Positions 52,589 to 64,000 of a stretch of 64,000 bases of DNA are shown in pieces. The DNA is from Eudromia elegans (lineage: Eukaryota > Chordata > Aves > Tinamiformes > Tinamidae): positions 610,716 to 674,715 of the forward strand of contig PTEX01000309.1 in the NCBI GenBank assembly GCA_003342815.1, given 5' to 3'. A program made the position numbers and the translations under genes. Position 1 is the stretch's first letter. Each line of letters opens with the position of its first letter. Under the pieces are notes generated by a model. It saw nothing but the letters and a program-made list of their open reading frames with translations. It was not told the origin of the DNA and did not search any database.

Positions 52589-52838
52589 GCAATTGTAAAA
52601 GAATATTGACAAAAGAGTATACTCTAAAAACATAACTTTTAAAATGCTGAACGTGTAACTGAAAATTAGGTTTTTTTCTTAACAGTAGATCTGGAATCAT
52701 TTATTCATGCCTCAGTCGCTGCCTGAGGTATTTAACTGCCCATAATGGCAGTGTAGGTATCAGTAGGCTGTGCTGCTTCCCACCACTTCTTTCCTCTTCT
52801 TTAGGATCTGTTAAAGAAAGACCATTACAAGTTCTTAC

Positions 52839-52923
52839 CATATCCTACAACAAAAGGATTCCAACAGAGTCTTCCTAGAAGCTGGCCAATTAAAGGGAAT
52901 TGCTGGATTGCCACAACTGAATT
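52839..52923 (-). CDS. FANCC: FANCC coding exon 2 (residues 56-84)
   Basis: This 85-nt exon has the same length as human c.166-250. It is preceded by a tttattttacag acceptor and followed by a gtaagaa donor. It encodes the human-like block IGQLL....CWNPF and ends one base into a codon. The G carried over joins AT of exon 3 to make the Asp of the DESQK motif. The phase therefore agrees with both neighbours. Confidence 0.95.
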
Positions 52924-53014
52924 CTGTAAAATAAATAAATAAAACATAACAAACATATCGTGTTTCAAAAGTAGGTTAGGAGCACCATTAATGATACAGA
53001 TTGTTGTAAATTAC

Positions 53015-53036
53015 AGCAAGATCTTTAGATCTTGCT
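53015..53036. repeat. Perfect 10-bp inverted repeat
   Basis: AGCAAGATCT and its exact reverse complement are separated by two T. It lies about 90 bp upstream of the exon 2 acceptor in the sense of transcription. Confidence 0.9.
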
Positions 53037-53684
53037 AAGAAACTCCATAAAACTGTAGCAAAGCTTGCTGAAGTCAGCCATAATGCTCAAAACAACTAAA
53101 GACTGAATAACTAGTTTCCTTAGCTAATACTTAATTACAGCAGAAGAAAAATCCCCTCAAAAATCAGAAAAGTTTATTTGTAAACAGAAATTCATGCTAA
53201 GCAAAGAGGGACTTTGTTGTCCCTCATGGCTTTAACATTCTAAGTCAAAGAGCTGTAGAAATCAATACATACTATAGCATAAAACTAAGCATCTTTCTGT
53301 TGCTTTTGCTTGTTTCTTTAAATAAAATGACATAGTGACTAGTCAGCTACAAACTGTCATTTAACTGTAACAAAATAGAAAGCAGCTTCACTATAAAAGT
53401 AGTAGGCAGTTTAGTCTATATACAATCCTGTGTAATCAGTCTGACTTTTCCATTTTTGTAGCTTTACTGACTAATAAATGAAGGCTTTTAAAAATGGTAC
53501 TGCGCTGAGATAATGTGTAAGTAGCAAGAATGATAACCATCTCCTGCTGCTGCAATAAATTCCTTAGATTTGTCTCACATTTGGGGCTAGCCCTAGACTT
53601 TCTGGGGCCATAGGCACAAGGTCCATTTCAGGTCAAGCCTCAGATTATTTTAAGTAGCAACATTAATAAATAATGAAAAAAATT

Positions 53685-53734
53685 TATATGTATGTATATA
53701 TGTTTGTATATATGTGTGTATATATATATATATC
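53685..53734. repeat. TA/TG compound microsatellite
   Basis: Mixed tatg, tgta and a terminal (TA)n run. Confidence 0.9.
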
Positions 53735-54535
53735 TTTTCCTTCAGATATACACAGAAAGGATGAAGCACCACCACTCAAAAATACTTTATTGGAAAAAAC
53801 AGATTTCTCTTTATAAAAAAAAAAAAACAAAAAAAAAACCCACCTTGAGTGAAGACTAATATTTACAAAAAATTACTTTCACAAACACTCAGCTCATAAT
53901 ATATGAGAGTATTTCTAAAGATAACTATCATGACTACATATCTTTTTCCTGACCTAACATTTTCAGTACACATACATATAGCAAAATTTACAGGAAAATA
54001 AATAAAGCAATCTAGAAAGTACATGCAATAATTAAATTACTCCACAGCCAGCAGCACATGCTGATGATCTGGCCATGTTTCTAGAATTCACTATGTATGC
54101 CATAGCCCTGGAGTTAGCATGTTGGCAGACTCCCTAAGATTTAAGGGATCAGTTACAATCTTGCATGCTAAGACCTTTAAATAATCCAATTTATGACCTG
54201 ACAACTAGAATCAAATTCTCGTTTATTTTAAAGAGGTTTTTAAAGAGGCTACAGGATTGGCTGGGAAGCCGCACATGACAACAAAACCAACCACGGAGAA
54301 AAAAACCCCTTCTTTTCCAATAAATCAAGGAAACGGGAACGTGCTTTCTGTTTGCATTATCTGCATTGGCTGTTTCCCCCATTTGCCTCTCTGATCTGGC
54401 GATACAATAGGTCAATACCACAAGCTTCTTTACTATTGTTCTTTACTACTGTTTTTTTGGTCAAAACACAGTTCAGATTGTTTCTTCAAAACAAGAGCCT
54501 TCAAAGCAGTTCATTCTTTCTGTTAAATTACTTAC

Positions 54536-54700
54536 CATATGTTTTAAAGTTTCATAAATCTGCTGTAGAAACTCCTGCAGCCGAGGCAAGTGACGGCACA
54601 CATCCTCTTGGGATTCCAAAGTGGTGGCCTGTCCCCATTCAGTAGCTTTATCCAGCCAATACTTGAAGTCCAGTTTGGACACTGTTGTATCCTGAGCCAT
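54536..54700 (-). CDS. FANCC: FANCC coding exon 1 (residues 1-55)
   Basis: The exon encodes the N-terminus, beginning MAQD as in human and continuing through a helical stretch ending LKHM. It is 165 nt, identical to human c.1-165, and ends in phase 0 before a gtaag donor at 54535. The start is well supported. The context GGAATGG has G at -3 and +4, and an in-frame TAA lies four codons upstream of the ATG. A candidate acceptor (gtttag) at 54742 would give about 41 nt of 5' UTR on this exon. Similarity to human is clear: TLE.Q.D.C.H, then QEFL and YE.LK.M. Confidence 0.96.
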
Positions 54701-54741
54701 TCCACAGTCTTAAAAAAGACTGCGACTCAAATCAGGTGGAT
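54701..54741 (-). other. FANCC: FANCC 5' UTR portion of exon 1 (candidate)
   Basis: The 41 nt upstream of the ATG follow a plausible acceptor (gtgtttag at 54742-54749). They contain an in-frame TAA 12 nt before the start codon. If this acceptor is used, an upstream noncoding exon exists, as in human FANCC. Confidence 0.5.
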
Positions 54742-57600
54742 CTAAACACAAATTCGAGATTAAGAATGTGAGAGGGAGAAAGGGCTTCTGCTAATATTTT
54801 TCCTAATATTTTGTGCTCAGATAGCAAAGGGAGAATGAACAAAGAATGTAAACACAACACAGAAGACCTAACAGGATGGCTATTTTCTTTATATTTATAA
54901 GAGGACAAAATAGTAACTCCACTCTAACAGAAAAGCAAAGGTGGCATAACAATTGCAAAAATTACCTCAGAATATGCCACCCGGCTGTGCCGCAGGAGTT
55001 TATTATCTAAATTTGCCATTACCAGTATTGCATCTAAAGAAAGCTACAATAATGTAGGTAAACCCAAACAGGTACACAGAAACACACTAATGTCTTCTGT
55101 CTTCTTAAAATAGTTTCTTTGAAGAATTTTTTTTTCTATTTTTTTGCAAAAAAAAGATAGAAAGCTTTGCATAACAGAAAGATGAAAATATCTGTTTCAA
55201 GATAAATTAAAGCATTAAAAGAAGATTTGTTCAAAAGATGAGCAAAGGGTGGGGAGATATACGTCATAAGATATACAGCTTATACCTCTTTACACACTCC
55301 ACTGCATTAATGCCGAGTCACAATATTTCCACGTTGAAACAAACAAACAAAGTAGTAACTTTTTTCTCTGTTTTCTAGTTTTATTTTTCGCTAGTAGAAG
55401 GTCACAGATTCATAGAGTAGCAGGTTCTACATTACTCTGTCTGAAAGAAACTCTTTATGGGCTAAATGAACACTTGAGCCGTTCAGTCTTTGTTTTTTCT
55501 CTGTCAGAAATACAAAGATGACTTTTGTTTAAGGACAAATATTTCCTTAGTGGTAGTTTTCAGAGTGTCATATTCATAAAGTAGCAGAAGAAACTGAAAT
55601 CAATTGGTATTTTCCTTCTATATTTTTTTTAAGATAAGGACATGAAGACATAGACCAAAAAAAAAAAAAAACCTCAACCTGAGCACTAACCCCAAAAGTC
55701 AAGCCTATCTTATAAAGTTCTTATTAACTCTTGACATTCCCATCACTTAAACAGCACACTAATCCAAGACAGATAAAAATCTTAATAATAATTCAATGTA
55801 ATTGCAATATATAAATGCAGACCTCAGTGAATCACAGCTATTCTGCAGGTTGGATGCTGTCCAGTAAGAACACACTTAAATAGTAAGGTAAGGCAGTTAC
55901 CCACCAGAGTTCATAGCAGGTTTGCTCTGAACATGAGCAAAATAATGCAAATAAACCCTGTGCTTTTTGCTTTCTTTATTACACTTCCATTTTCACTTGT
56001 AACTGTTGGTATCAGGGGAAATCTTAATGCATCTGTGCAGCGCCAAAATCCTACTGATTTTTTAAGTATCCCCAAATTAGTAAGCATTTAAAATCCGCTA
56101 TCAGACTTACACAATAGCTATGTCATAACTACAGGTGGATATTCGGCATACCCAGCTCATCATTATTACAGAAACATAATAAAGAATTGAAGAACAAGTT
56201 ATGCCCAGAAATCTGACTTACAGATCTGAGTAAATTAATGAGCCTGTTTCTTGACCCCACATAAGATTAACATGTAACTACAAACAGGCATTCTAACAGA
56301 ACGGCCAAAATGAAGAAAACAAAACAAAACCCTACAACAACACGTACTAAACAAATGCACACTGGAGTATTTGAGGGCAGACACAGAGGGAACCAAAGAC
56401 TGAACAAAGGACCCCCAGGTAAGCAGATCAAATGGGCTTTTCCCCTGTACAAGGTGTATATAATAACCCATTTCAATATACACACTAGCACAACAATCAT
56501 AGAGCGAGTATAGTCTTTGTCCAGAATTCTGAAAACTCAGTTCTACAACAAGGAAGGTGTTTTATTTATCTTCATAATTACATCTAAATAAACTTGTAGG
56601 TCCACAGCAGCTGCTAATCAACTCCTCAGCTAGTCCACAGCTTAGGTGAAAAACAGTCAAAGACTGACACACACATTCTTATTTGACTACAACAAGAAAC
56701 AAGAAACATAACACACAGTTCAAGAAACGTTTATATGTTCAATACACTGTTAAAATCATTTATTTTTGATTTCTGACAGCTAATTCCCTCAAGATACGTG
56801 TTCTGAATCTCCTGGATATGAGCAAAGTACTATCTCATCCGCAGAGCATGTTCTTGTCACATAAATAAAACAGTTCATTCCCAATAGCGACCTTGCTCCT
56901 TTCAGATCATCTTCAGTGATCTCATTGCCACTGCTTGCTTTGGGATGCTATCTATTCCCATTCTTATAAAACATATGCTGAAATCAACAAAAGAGTATAC
57001 TAATGTGGCATTTCTGAAAGTTGCTTGATCCATGACATGCTTTATTTAAATGCACATAAATATTTTGCTGGATCACAACCTTGCTTATGTCAGTCAGACT
57101 AAAACAAAATCAGGGAAAAAGAAAACCTGCACTTAACACACCTAGTCTATTTGCAAAAGCGTGGCTTTTAAGTTGCACTTTTTTATTTTGTTTTCTTCAG
57201 AAGCCTCCAAAAACAGTAATTTTCCTTACGTGCTTACCTAGAGTATCCGATCCTTAAAACAAAAGAGTGATTTTATTAAGCTTAACTTAATCCTGTCTTA
57301 ACCTCAACATTACTGGAAAACATACAGTAAAATTACTGAATGTATAAATAACATAATAATAATAATAAAACATATAAATACAGAAAACAAAATAAATAAT
57401 AATAAAACAAAGTCACGACACACCAAAGATAACACATGGATACAACTATTTCAGGACATAGAGTTTACTAATATTAAAGAATGTAAGACCTCTGGTTAAT
57501 TAAATTTAAATAAGAGCAGACATTTAGATTTCTGTACATAACACAGGCAAAGGTCTATAGACCTTTATCACCTGTGTCACCTTTACCACCTGAAGTCCTA
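54742..57600. other. Region between the first coding exon and the CpG island, no gene seen
   Basis: This is AT-rich sequence that would be the first (5' UTR) intron of FANCC if transcription starts in the island near 57.7 kb. It contains A-tracts near 55659-55672 and (AAT)n at 57353-57368. No coding similarity is seen. Confidence 0.6.
57353..57368. repeat. (AAT)n microsatellite
   Basis: About five aat units within an A/T-rich stretch. Confidence 0.8.
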
Positions 57601-57624
57601 ACTCATAATTCGACCTCCCATTCT

Positions 57625-57892
57625 GCTAGGCGTATTCCCGAGCTTTTCCAGACGCGTTCCCACTTCCCGCACTCAGCTGGGCCTCCTTTTGGTTCGCCGC
57701 CACAGCCACCCTGTGCCTCCCACCCCCGGCCGGTCGTGCAGGACCACGGGACCCTCGGCGGCGCTGCCTCCGGCTGCCCCTCTGCTTCTGGAGGAGGGGA
57801 CGCGCGAGCCCCACGGCTCCTGCTGCCACTCAAACACGGCCGCGCTCGCCCTTGCAGGCGCAGGGCACCCCGCCGCGCCAGGCGGGAGGGTA
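57625..57892 (-). promoter_or_regulatory. FANCC: CpG island, probable FANCC promoter
   Basis: About 270 bp hold roughly 30 CpG dinucleotides and a ggcgggaggg Sp1-like box at 57881-57890 on the plus strand, in otherwise AT-rich DNA. It lies 2.9 kb upstream of the start codon, a fitting place for a housekeeping-type promoter and noncoding exon 1. Possible donors on the minus strand after the island (ttcag|gtggta near 57590, and two gtga sites nearby) are too weak to choose between. Plus-strand open frames across the island appear to be composition artefacts. Confidence 0.55.
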
Positions 57893-59585
57893 TTTGTTAC
57901 ATCTTTCAGAAGCTGGAGGCAGCATTTCTAACAAGGAATGGATTAGCTTTATTCTGTCAGGAGAGCTATCGGGATTAGTGTCTGAAATGTAACATTTCAG
58001 TCAGCAACTCTTGTTACCACATCTCCAGGCAAAGAGCTACAGTAGGCTGAGCCCGGGCTGGACAACGGCTACATTCTCCTGAGCACCCATATACAAATAT
58101 CACACTGTCAGTGTCTCCACCTATACACAAACGTCAAAGTCTACTCCACGGGAAGCATTCACATTTACTATTCATCTGCTGTAGAGAATTAAACACTTGA
58201 AAAGGTCAAAGCAACATCAATAAGGTTTTCAGAAAATTTTTCACAACTATCTCCTTAGCTAGAGTCTGAAAATGAAGTAACAGGCCTACTCTCTTATTAT
58301 TTTACATTCTGCATGATGGGATTTTTCCTCTGCAAGCATAGAGATACAATCATTTTAAAGAAGACCACAAGAGACAATCTGGTAAAAGCAAAGAAACTTC
58401 TCCACAATTCCTAATGCCAAGAAACAGACCTAGTAACAATAAAAAGGCATTCTCCTATAAAAAGAGTTTCTATCATAGAAAATTCAGTTGAAAAAAAGGC
58501 TTTTAGAGTTTTCAGTGTCCCCAAATCTACCTTTAATGAGTTGCCAAAAAGTGGCTACTAAATACTTACAAAGTAAACACAGGATGAGTAATAAATTCAG
58601 CTACAACTTTTTAAAATAAATAAAAGTGTTTTGAGTAGAAGGTATTTGAGATATCATTTAGGTACATGATTGCTTAATGTCATAACCTCAAGGTTTCCAA
58701 ATGTGACTAAAATTCAGGATATAAAATTCTCACTCATATCCTTCCCCTTGCATCGTAAGCAGCTCCACACTCCCAAAGAACCCTTCACTTTCCATCCCTC
58801 CATCTCCGCTCTCTGGTCATACCTCCCAGCAACCCTAGCTTGTGAGAAAAGAAAAACAGTTAGTAGTATTTATATGACATCAGAGTCCAAAGGCCTCAAC
58901 CAGAATAGGTCCCCATTGAGCTAATAGACATATAAAGACATTCCACATTCCAAATGATTTTTAGGGTTGTTACGCTTATAAAAGCTGGAGAACAGTCTTT
59001 TCAATACACCTTTTTTCTTTTTTTATTATTGTAATGGGTATTAGGAGACTTGTAAGGACTCCCATACATCTTAAAATTTAAAGATATCATGCTTTTGTAT
59101 CCTTAGTTGAGCACCAATTCTGGTATAACATGGCTGATACCTAAACAGAGAAGATGACTTTTTAAACTCCCTCTTTTGAGGATTTGAAGATGATGACAAT
59201 CAAGCCATTGATTCACAGCTAAACACACAAAAGTTATACGAACACAGTAGCAATTATCCAGAACACAGACATTATTTCTCGTTTACTACTTTTTTCCATA
59301 ATGTATCTATTGGGTTGCTTCATCTTTCTCCCCACAAACCTATTTTTCACCTTCCCCTTGATAACTCTCCTTATACTTGCCAAGACATATAGAAGCATAT
59401 ATTTTCTTTTAAGTAGTTGTAATTCTAACATTCTTAATTATTATCCACTTCAAGGATAATTAACCAACCCCAACAAAATAAATTAAGAACAAGTATCTAG
59501 GGAAAATATTAATAAGTTTTAGGTTTTTCAGAATGGCTCAACAGTAGTATAGACTAAAAACATTAATTATATATATTTATATTCT

Positions 59586-59609
59586 AGACTCCTGGTAGAC
59601 CAGGAGTCT
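59586..59609. repeat. Perfect 10-bp inverted repeat
   Basis: AGACTCCTGG, loop TAGA, and the exact reverse complement CCAGGAGTCT. Confidence 0.9.
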
Positions 59610-59886
59610 GAAATAAACTAGAGCGTGATTTCCATATCTATTCCAGACAGCACAGCTATGCAGTGTTGATTATATAATTTACTAAAAATATTTGCACCAA
59701 CATTCACACAACTTTTACTGTGCAAGCATGGCACTGTGATAGGACAGTTTGTCTACAAAGAAACTTTCTGAATTTAAATAAACAGCATGCAAATATCTCT
59801 CCTTCCCTCCTTTGAAAACAAATGAACAGAATCTTCTCAAATAAAAATAAATAACATTGCCTAAAGTAAATTGGAAAATATGCAAA

Positions 59887-59922
59887 ATTTAGTAAACATA
59901 GTTTAGTAAACATTTAGTAAAC
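59887..59922. repeat. Short tandem repeat of TTTAGTAAACAT
   Basis: Three near-identical copies of tttagtaaacat occur within 36 bases. Confidence 0.8.
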
Positions 59923-59980
59923 ATCTGTCAACCAGATGTAAATACAGATACAATTTCTCAATCCCTGGACTGGCAATTTT

Positions 59981-60021
59981 TCTAAAGAAAAGAAGGATCA
60001 TCATTTCTAAAGAAAAGAAGG
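59981..60021. repeat. 25-bp tandem duplication
   Basis: TCTAAAGAAAAGAAGG occurs at 59981 and again at 60006, each followed by a nearly identical ctcat/atcat. Confidence 0.85.
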
Positions 60022-63000
60022 CTCATCTGAATCGAAGGAGGAATGTTTCCTCTATTTACCCACAGAATTAATATTTGAATAGCTGCAAGATCTACCTTAT
60101 GAAATATATTATCAGATTTCACTTGAAAAGGAGTGCAATTTTTCATCTTCAAAGGGTTGTAGTGACTGCCAGGACTATTTTTCTGAATAGTGTACGTGTG
60201 AAACATCCTGCAAAGATTTATATCTGAGTAATATTATAAACAGCAAAATGACGCTTCTGCTTGTGTTCTGTCACCTTGCAGGACTGAAAAAGAAGTGATG
60301 TCCTGAAAAGCATGAGCTTTGTGACTAGTGAATAATTTATTAGCCTTCCTTTCAGAAACCCTGATAAACACTTCATACAAAAATTGATGTAAAACTTTGT
60401 GGTCATAATGGTCAGTTTGCCTTGCAACAGCGGATCTAACCTCTGATGGACACATATGTGGAACCTGTGAATAAAGTTGAAGAAAATAGACAGAAATAAT
60501 ATCCCAGTACGCCCTCTAATTCATATCATTTGCCCAGGGGTACAATTAAAGATGCAAAAGACATTCAAAAAAAGTATTACTCAGCTTTACAGATGCTATT
60601 TTTACCCATCCAGTATGAATCATAGCAGGTCAACACGGCAATTAATGACCATTTCCACGGGCAGAAGTAGCAACTGCCAACCCACAAAACAGATCACTTA
60701 ACCTATAGGCACCAAATCTGATTGCAAGCTATTGGAAGCCATTCCTGGAGACAATCCCACAATAGAGGTACTAACACTCAAGGGTAAAAAGAGAATAAAA
60801 TCAATAAATAAGCTTCATTTAACAGGACAACATAGACGGTAAGAGAAAGCACATGCGTATCTCTGACAGGAAGCTCCACACTATTCAACAAAACACCCTA
60901 CCCTGAAACAGAAGAATTCTAGCTCCAGAAGCAACTGAGGTAAACCCAGCAAGGCCCATGTGAAGCCACCCATACCATCAGGCAAGGAATCAGCTGCACG
61001 TACAAAATGGAGATTTGTTTCCAGGCAAGAGAGCAAATCCCAGATTTGGCTGGTGCACACTGACGTAAACCAGACCAACGCGGCCTGCCAAAACAGAAGC
61101 CAGACTTGAAAGAATCGGGGGACGCCTGGCTCACCATTTAACTACTTGCTTTTCTTCCATAGCTGAATTGCTAATCTCTCATCAGAACACAGCAATCCAC
61201 GAATATTACTAACGGTAACACCTGTATAATATATGTAGCTATATAGAGAACAGTTATATGATATATAATACAACATAACAGAAGCTAGAAATGACACGCC
61301 AGACACTTTGAACGGGAGTGCAAACAAGTACATGCCTTCACAGTCTCACAGAAATTAAAACCACATCACCTTCCAATTCATTTTCCCAGTAAGGAAAGAA
61401 AAAAAATCATTTAATTCCTTTTTTACACAGTCTAAACTGCACTCCCTCCAAAGATAATTTTTCTAACAATTAGGTCGCTTTAACGTGACAACCTTTTTCT
61501 ATTGCTTGGGAGATAAAGATTTTTTTGTATGGCTCTAATGAAGATGAATGTTAAAATATTCTCAGATTTGTTTTGCTGGACAGAGCCCTTTCACTCAGCC
61601 TAATTCTTTCCCAACTGACTTCTGGGGCAACAGCTGCTATTAAGGCCACACAAAGAGAAGTGCTGCTAGGAGGACAATGAGATCAAAAATTAAATACAGC
61701 CCTGGAAAAAGAAATTAGGCTTGGTTCAGCCTAAAAACTGCAGGAGGCTGAACTGCTTCTGAACAGTATCTGTGCACATAAAAATAACATGTTTTTATAC
61801 GATTTTGCAAAATGCCTAATCATTAGTGACCACTAGCTCAGCTAGTAAAAAAATCACAGACCAATTGTGATTATCCAATCACAATATCAGCGTTTAATAT
61901 GCTATACAAACTTAGATCTTCTTTGGTAGGCTACACTACAAAGAACAAAATTCTGAATCTGCTGAAATATGCCACAAAAACATTATTAGTCTCAGTGAAG
62001 TCTAGATTTCATATGGGCCATTCCGAACACTGGAAACCTTATCCACACAAGAGCCCACAAACTTGGCAACAACAGCAAAGCCAGATCAGTGTCAGCAACA
62101 GTGGGAAATTCTTGTTAGATGAAATTTCTTGTTTGTGTCACCTCCTAGAATCCAGCCAGCTAATGCTTCATTCGGTACCTCATGGGTCATAAAATACAAA
62201 CCCTGACTACTAAGCCCTCTCCTGGCAGACAGCACCTTCTCACACACTCTTGTTTGAGTCGATGCAAAGACAAGAATGAACTGTAATCAGACGCAAAGCC
62301 ATTTTTATACCAAACACAAACTGAATGTTTGTCACTGTCTTTTCCAGCTTAAACCCACAGTTGTAAATTCCTATTGTAACTTCACATTCCTAAAGGATCT
62401 CTTCACCCTCTTATTTACACAAAAATAAAATTTATTCAAAAAACAGACAACAATAAGAACAACAAAAGAACAAACCGTCTTACCTGAACATACACAAAAC
62501 CATCTACTTCGACTTACCCTACCACTTAACTTCTTCCTCCATTAACTTTTATTTATATATTGCTTGAATGGCATACAAAGAAACAACGCCCTTGCAATTT
62601 TATTCCTAGAGATAACCTAGAGATAGTATCAAAGATTCACCATGAAATATACAGCATTTTTCTCTTTCTAGAGACTTAGAGCTATCAGCAAGTGGGCTCT
62701 GGATACACATTTATATATAATATAAAGTATAAATGTCTCTGAGTGCAGTTTATTGTACTGATACCCAGAGCTATCCACACAGTGTAGAACTCCCTTACTT
62801 ATACTAAATGAATTCCTTTTCTTCAAAACATACCTAGATTTTTAAGAACCTCTAAACTTACTATACCAACGACCATTTACCTTTCATCAAAACTTTCTTC
62901 AGGTCTCCAAATTGTGTGTCTAGGCATAAGGAAACAAAAGCAAATAACCTAAATGACATGATAAAAGTCACCTGGGGAAAAAAAAAAGCAGAATGTAAAG

Positions 63001-63649
63001 CAAGACACAGATCTCATACATTCTAGGCAGTTAGACAACACTGCTTCTCAGGGATTTGAACAAAGATAATCTATTAAAAAAAAAGTTTCTAAAACCAAGT
63101 TTCTCTAGCATGAGGCAACCATACACGCAACGCTGAAGAAAAAACATACTGATCACACAGCAAATATAGAGAATGTTTTCTTTCTAAGTTTCATATACTT
63201 AATTACTTTTACATAAATTACAAAAACAGCAGAGTAAGGTAGGTATTTATACCAGACAGGTAAAGATAGGTATTTACACTAGATTCAGCTGAAGTTACTG
63301 AATTTCTGTGAAAAGTATTCACATAGCCACAATGGCAGCAATTTTGTAAAGAAAAGAATAGATTTCCTTTTGGTGCAAAGCCTTGCCAAGAAGTCTTACA
63401 TTTTTATCCTCTCTCTCTCTGATGCCTCCCACACAGACATATGGCATTTTCTGAATAAAGATATATTTAATGCGCGAAGCCCACCAGACAGAGACAACAA
63501 AATTCTTCTTTAAAAGAATTAAAGCACTTCACGACATCTACACATTTTTGTTGCACACTGCTTTAGTATATCCCACACTTGTCCCTTAAGTCCAATGACA
63601 ATATTTCATGCTATTTACAGGCATTAAATTAGCCCATTCATTCTTCACC

Positions 63650-63691
63650 AAAAAAAAAAAAAAAAAAAGAGATGTCTCCTCAGAGACATCT
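63650..63691. repeat. Poly(A) tract followed by a 9-bp hairpin
   Basis: 19 A are followed at once by AGATGTCTC, loop CTCA, and the exact reverse complement GAGACATCT. Confidence 0.85.
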
Positions 63692-64000
63692 GGGGCAAAA
63701 GATCTCAGTGACTCACTCAGCCATACTGATATTGAAGCAAGAATTAGCTATGATTAGCTATGTGGGCACTTAGACTGGAGACATGGCTACCGACACGCAA
63801 AGCAACCAGGGCTTTCATTTAGGGAACTTTCAGTTAATTATTCCTGCGTGCTCTATGCCATGTTCTTTTAAAAATGTGCTAATAGACTGCATCCTGCGAG
63901 TTGGCAGCAAGATTTCTGTCCCATACATTAATGAAAAACTCACATTTTAACAATGCCGGTGCTGGCCCGAACCAAAACTATACAGTTCTGGCATTCTAAT

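Larger units (their letters stand above)
47875..52838 (-). other. FANCC: FANCC intron 2 (4,964 bp)
   Basis: This AT-rich intron ends in an exceptionally long T-rich tract before exon 3. It also contains a (GT)n/(GTTT)n repeat near 49243 and a 22-T tract at 52567-52588. No gene-like content is recognised. Confidence 0.87.
52924..54535 (-). other. FANCC: FANCC intron 1 of the coding part (1,612 bp)
   Basis: This AT-rich intron contains a TA/TG microsatellite at 53685-53734 and a perfect hairpin at 53015-53036. Confidence 0.88.
805..54741 (-). other. FANCC: FANCC gene span (14 coding exons, 3' UTR, start of 5' UTR)
   Basis: This is the gene for FANCC, a helical-repeat protein of the Fanconi anaemia core complex. 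In that family FANCC pairs with FANCE and FANCF, and the complex drives monoubiquitination of FANCD2-FANCI at interstrand crosslinks in the nucleus. The sequence shows 14 exons with GT-AG introns whose joined frame is 1,764 nt (587 codons plus stop). Family blocks appear in order: MAQD start, [68 protein letters not shown]. Exon lengths and phases match human coding exons 1-14 almost one for one. No internal stop or frameshift is needed. Outer limits are inferred: a candidate poly(A) signal near 830 and a candidate acceptor at 54742. Any separate noncoding first exon lies further right, possibly in the CpG island near 57.7 kb. Confidence 0.96.
57893..64000. other. Upstream flank, no gene seen
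   Basis: About 6 kb of AT-rich noncoding sequence. It contains small repeats listed separately (59586-59609, 59887-59922, 59974-60030, 63650-63691). All open frames are short and show no recognisable protein family. Confidence 0.65.

Noticed and set aside
57574..57978. 134-codon plus-strand open frame across the CpG island
   Set aside because: GC-rich islands lack stop codons by composition. The product is rich in Arg, Pro and Ala with no recognisable domain, and overlapping frames are open on both strands.
1..64000. microRNA, tRNA, snoRNA, CRISPR array or retroviral LTR
   Set aside because: I looked for paired hairpins of precursor length, tRNA box patterns, regularly spaced repeats and long terminal repeats and saw none. 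The hairpins present have stems of 8-15 bp.

Overview
The window is vertebrate nuclear DNA, almost certainly from a bird. It is AT-rich and intron-dominated, and it carries two CR1 LINE copies of avian type; the better one ends in the CR1 octamer ATTCTGTG x2. It contains one recognisable protein-coding gene, FANCC (Fanconi anaemia complementation group C), on the minus strand and apparently complete in its coding part. In chicken this gene is on the Z chromosome, so a Z-linked segment is likely. The species cannot be named from the sequence.

Layout. FANCC runs right to left: the start codon is at 54700 and the stop codon at 1395. I assembled 14 coding exons by homology, splice consensus and reading phase. 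They join into one open frame of 1,764 nt (587 residues); human FANCC has 558. Twelve of the 14 internal junctions and lengths reproduce the human coding-exon structure exactly or to within a few codons (165, 85, 95, 120, 65, 165, 157, 53, 100, 76, 73, 172, 198 and 240 nt here). Every intron is GT-AG. The last exon is the exception: it keeps the family frame for a short stretch, then diverges and runs about 32 residues longer than in human.

Flanks. A short 3' UTR with a candidate poly(A) signal lies at about 805-1394. The first 130 bases are an extremely CpG-rich edge of an island that continues outside the window. Upstream of the gene, a CpG island at about 57.6-57.9 kb is the best promoter candidate. 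The remaining 6 kb to the right end is AT-rich noncoding sequence.

Introns hold nearly all other content. The 22.5-kb intron 3 carries both CR1 copies and two CTCF-like motifs. Intron 11 carries an isolated CpG-rich islet and two unexplained GC-rich patches. Several introns contain perfect inverted repeats, short tandem duplications and homopolymer tracts. I found no second gene, tRNA, rRNA, CRISPR array, retroviral LTR or recognisable microRNA hairpin. FANCC acts in the nuclear FA core complex, which ubiquitinates FANCD2-FANCI at DNA interstrand crosslinks. I see no convincing novel biological system here; the observations worth checking are the divergent C-terminus, unusual splice sites and unexplained CpG/CTCF-like elements.
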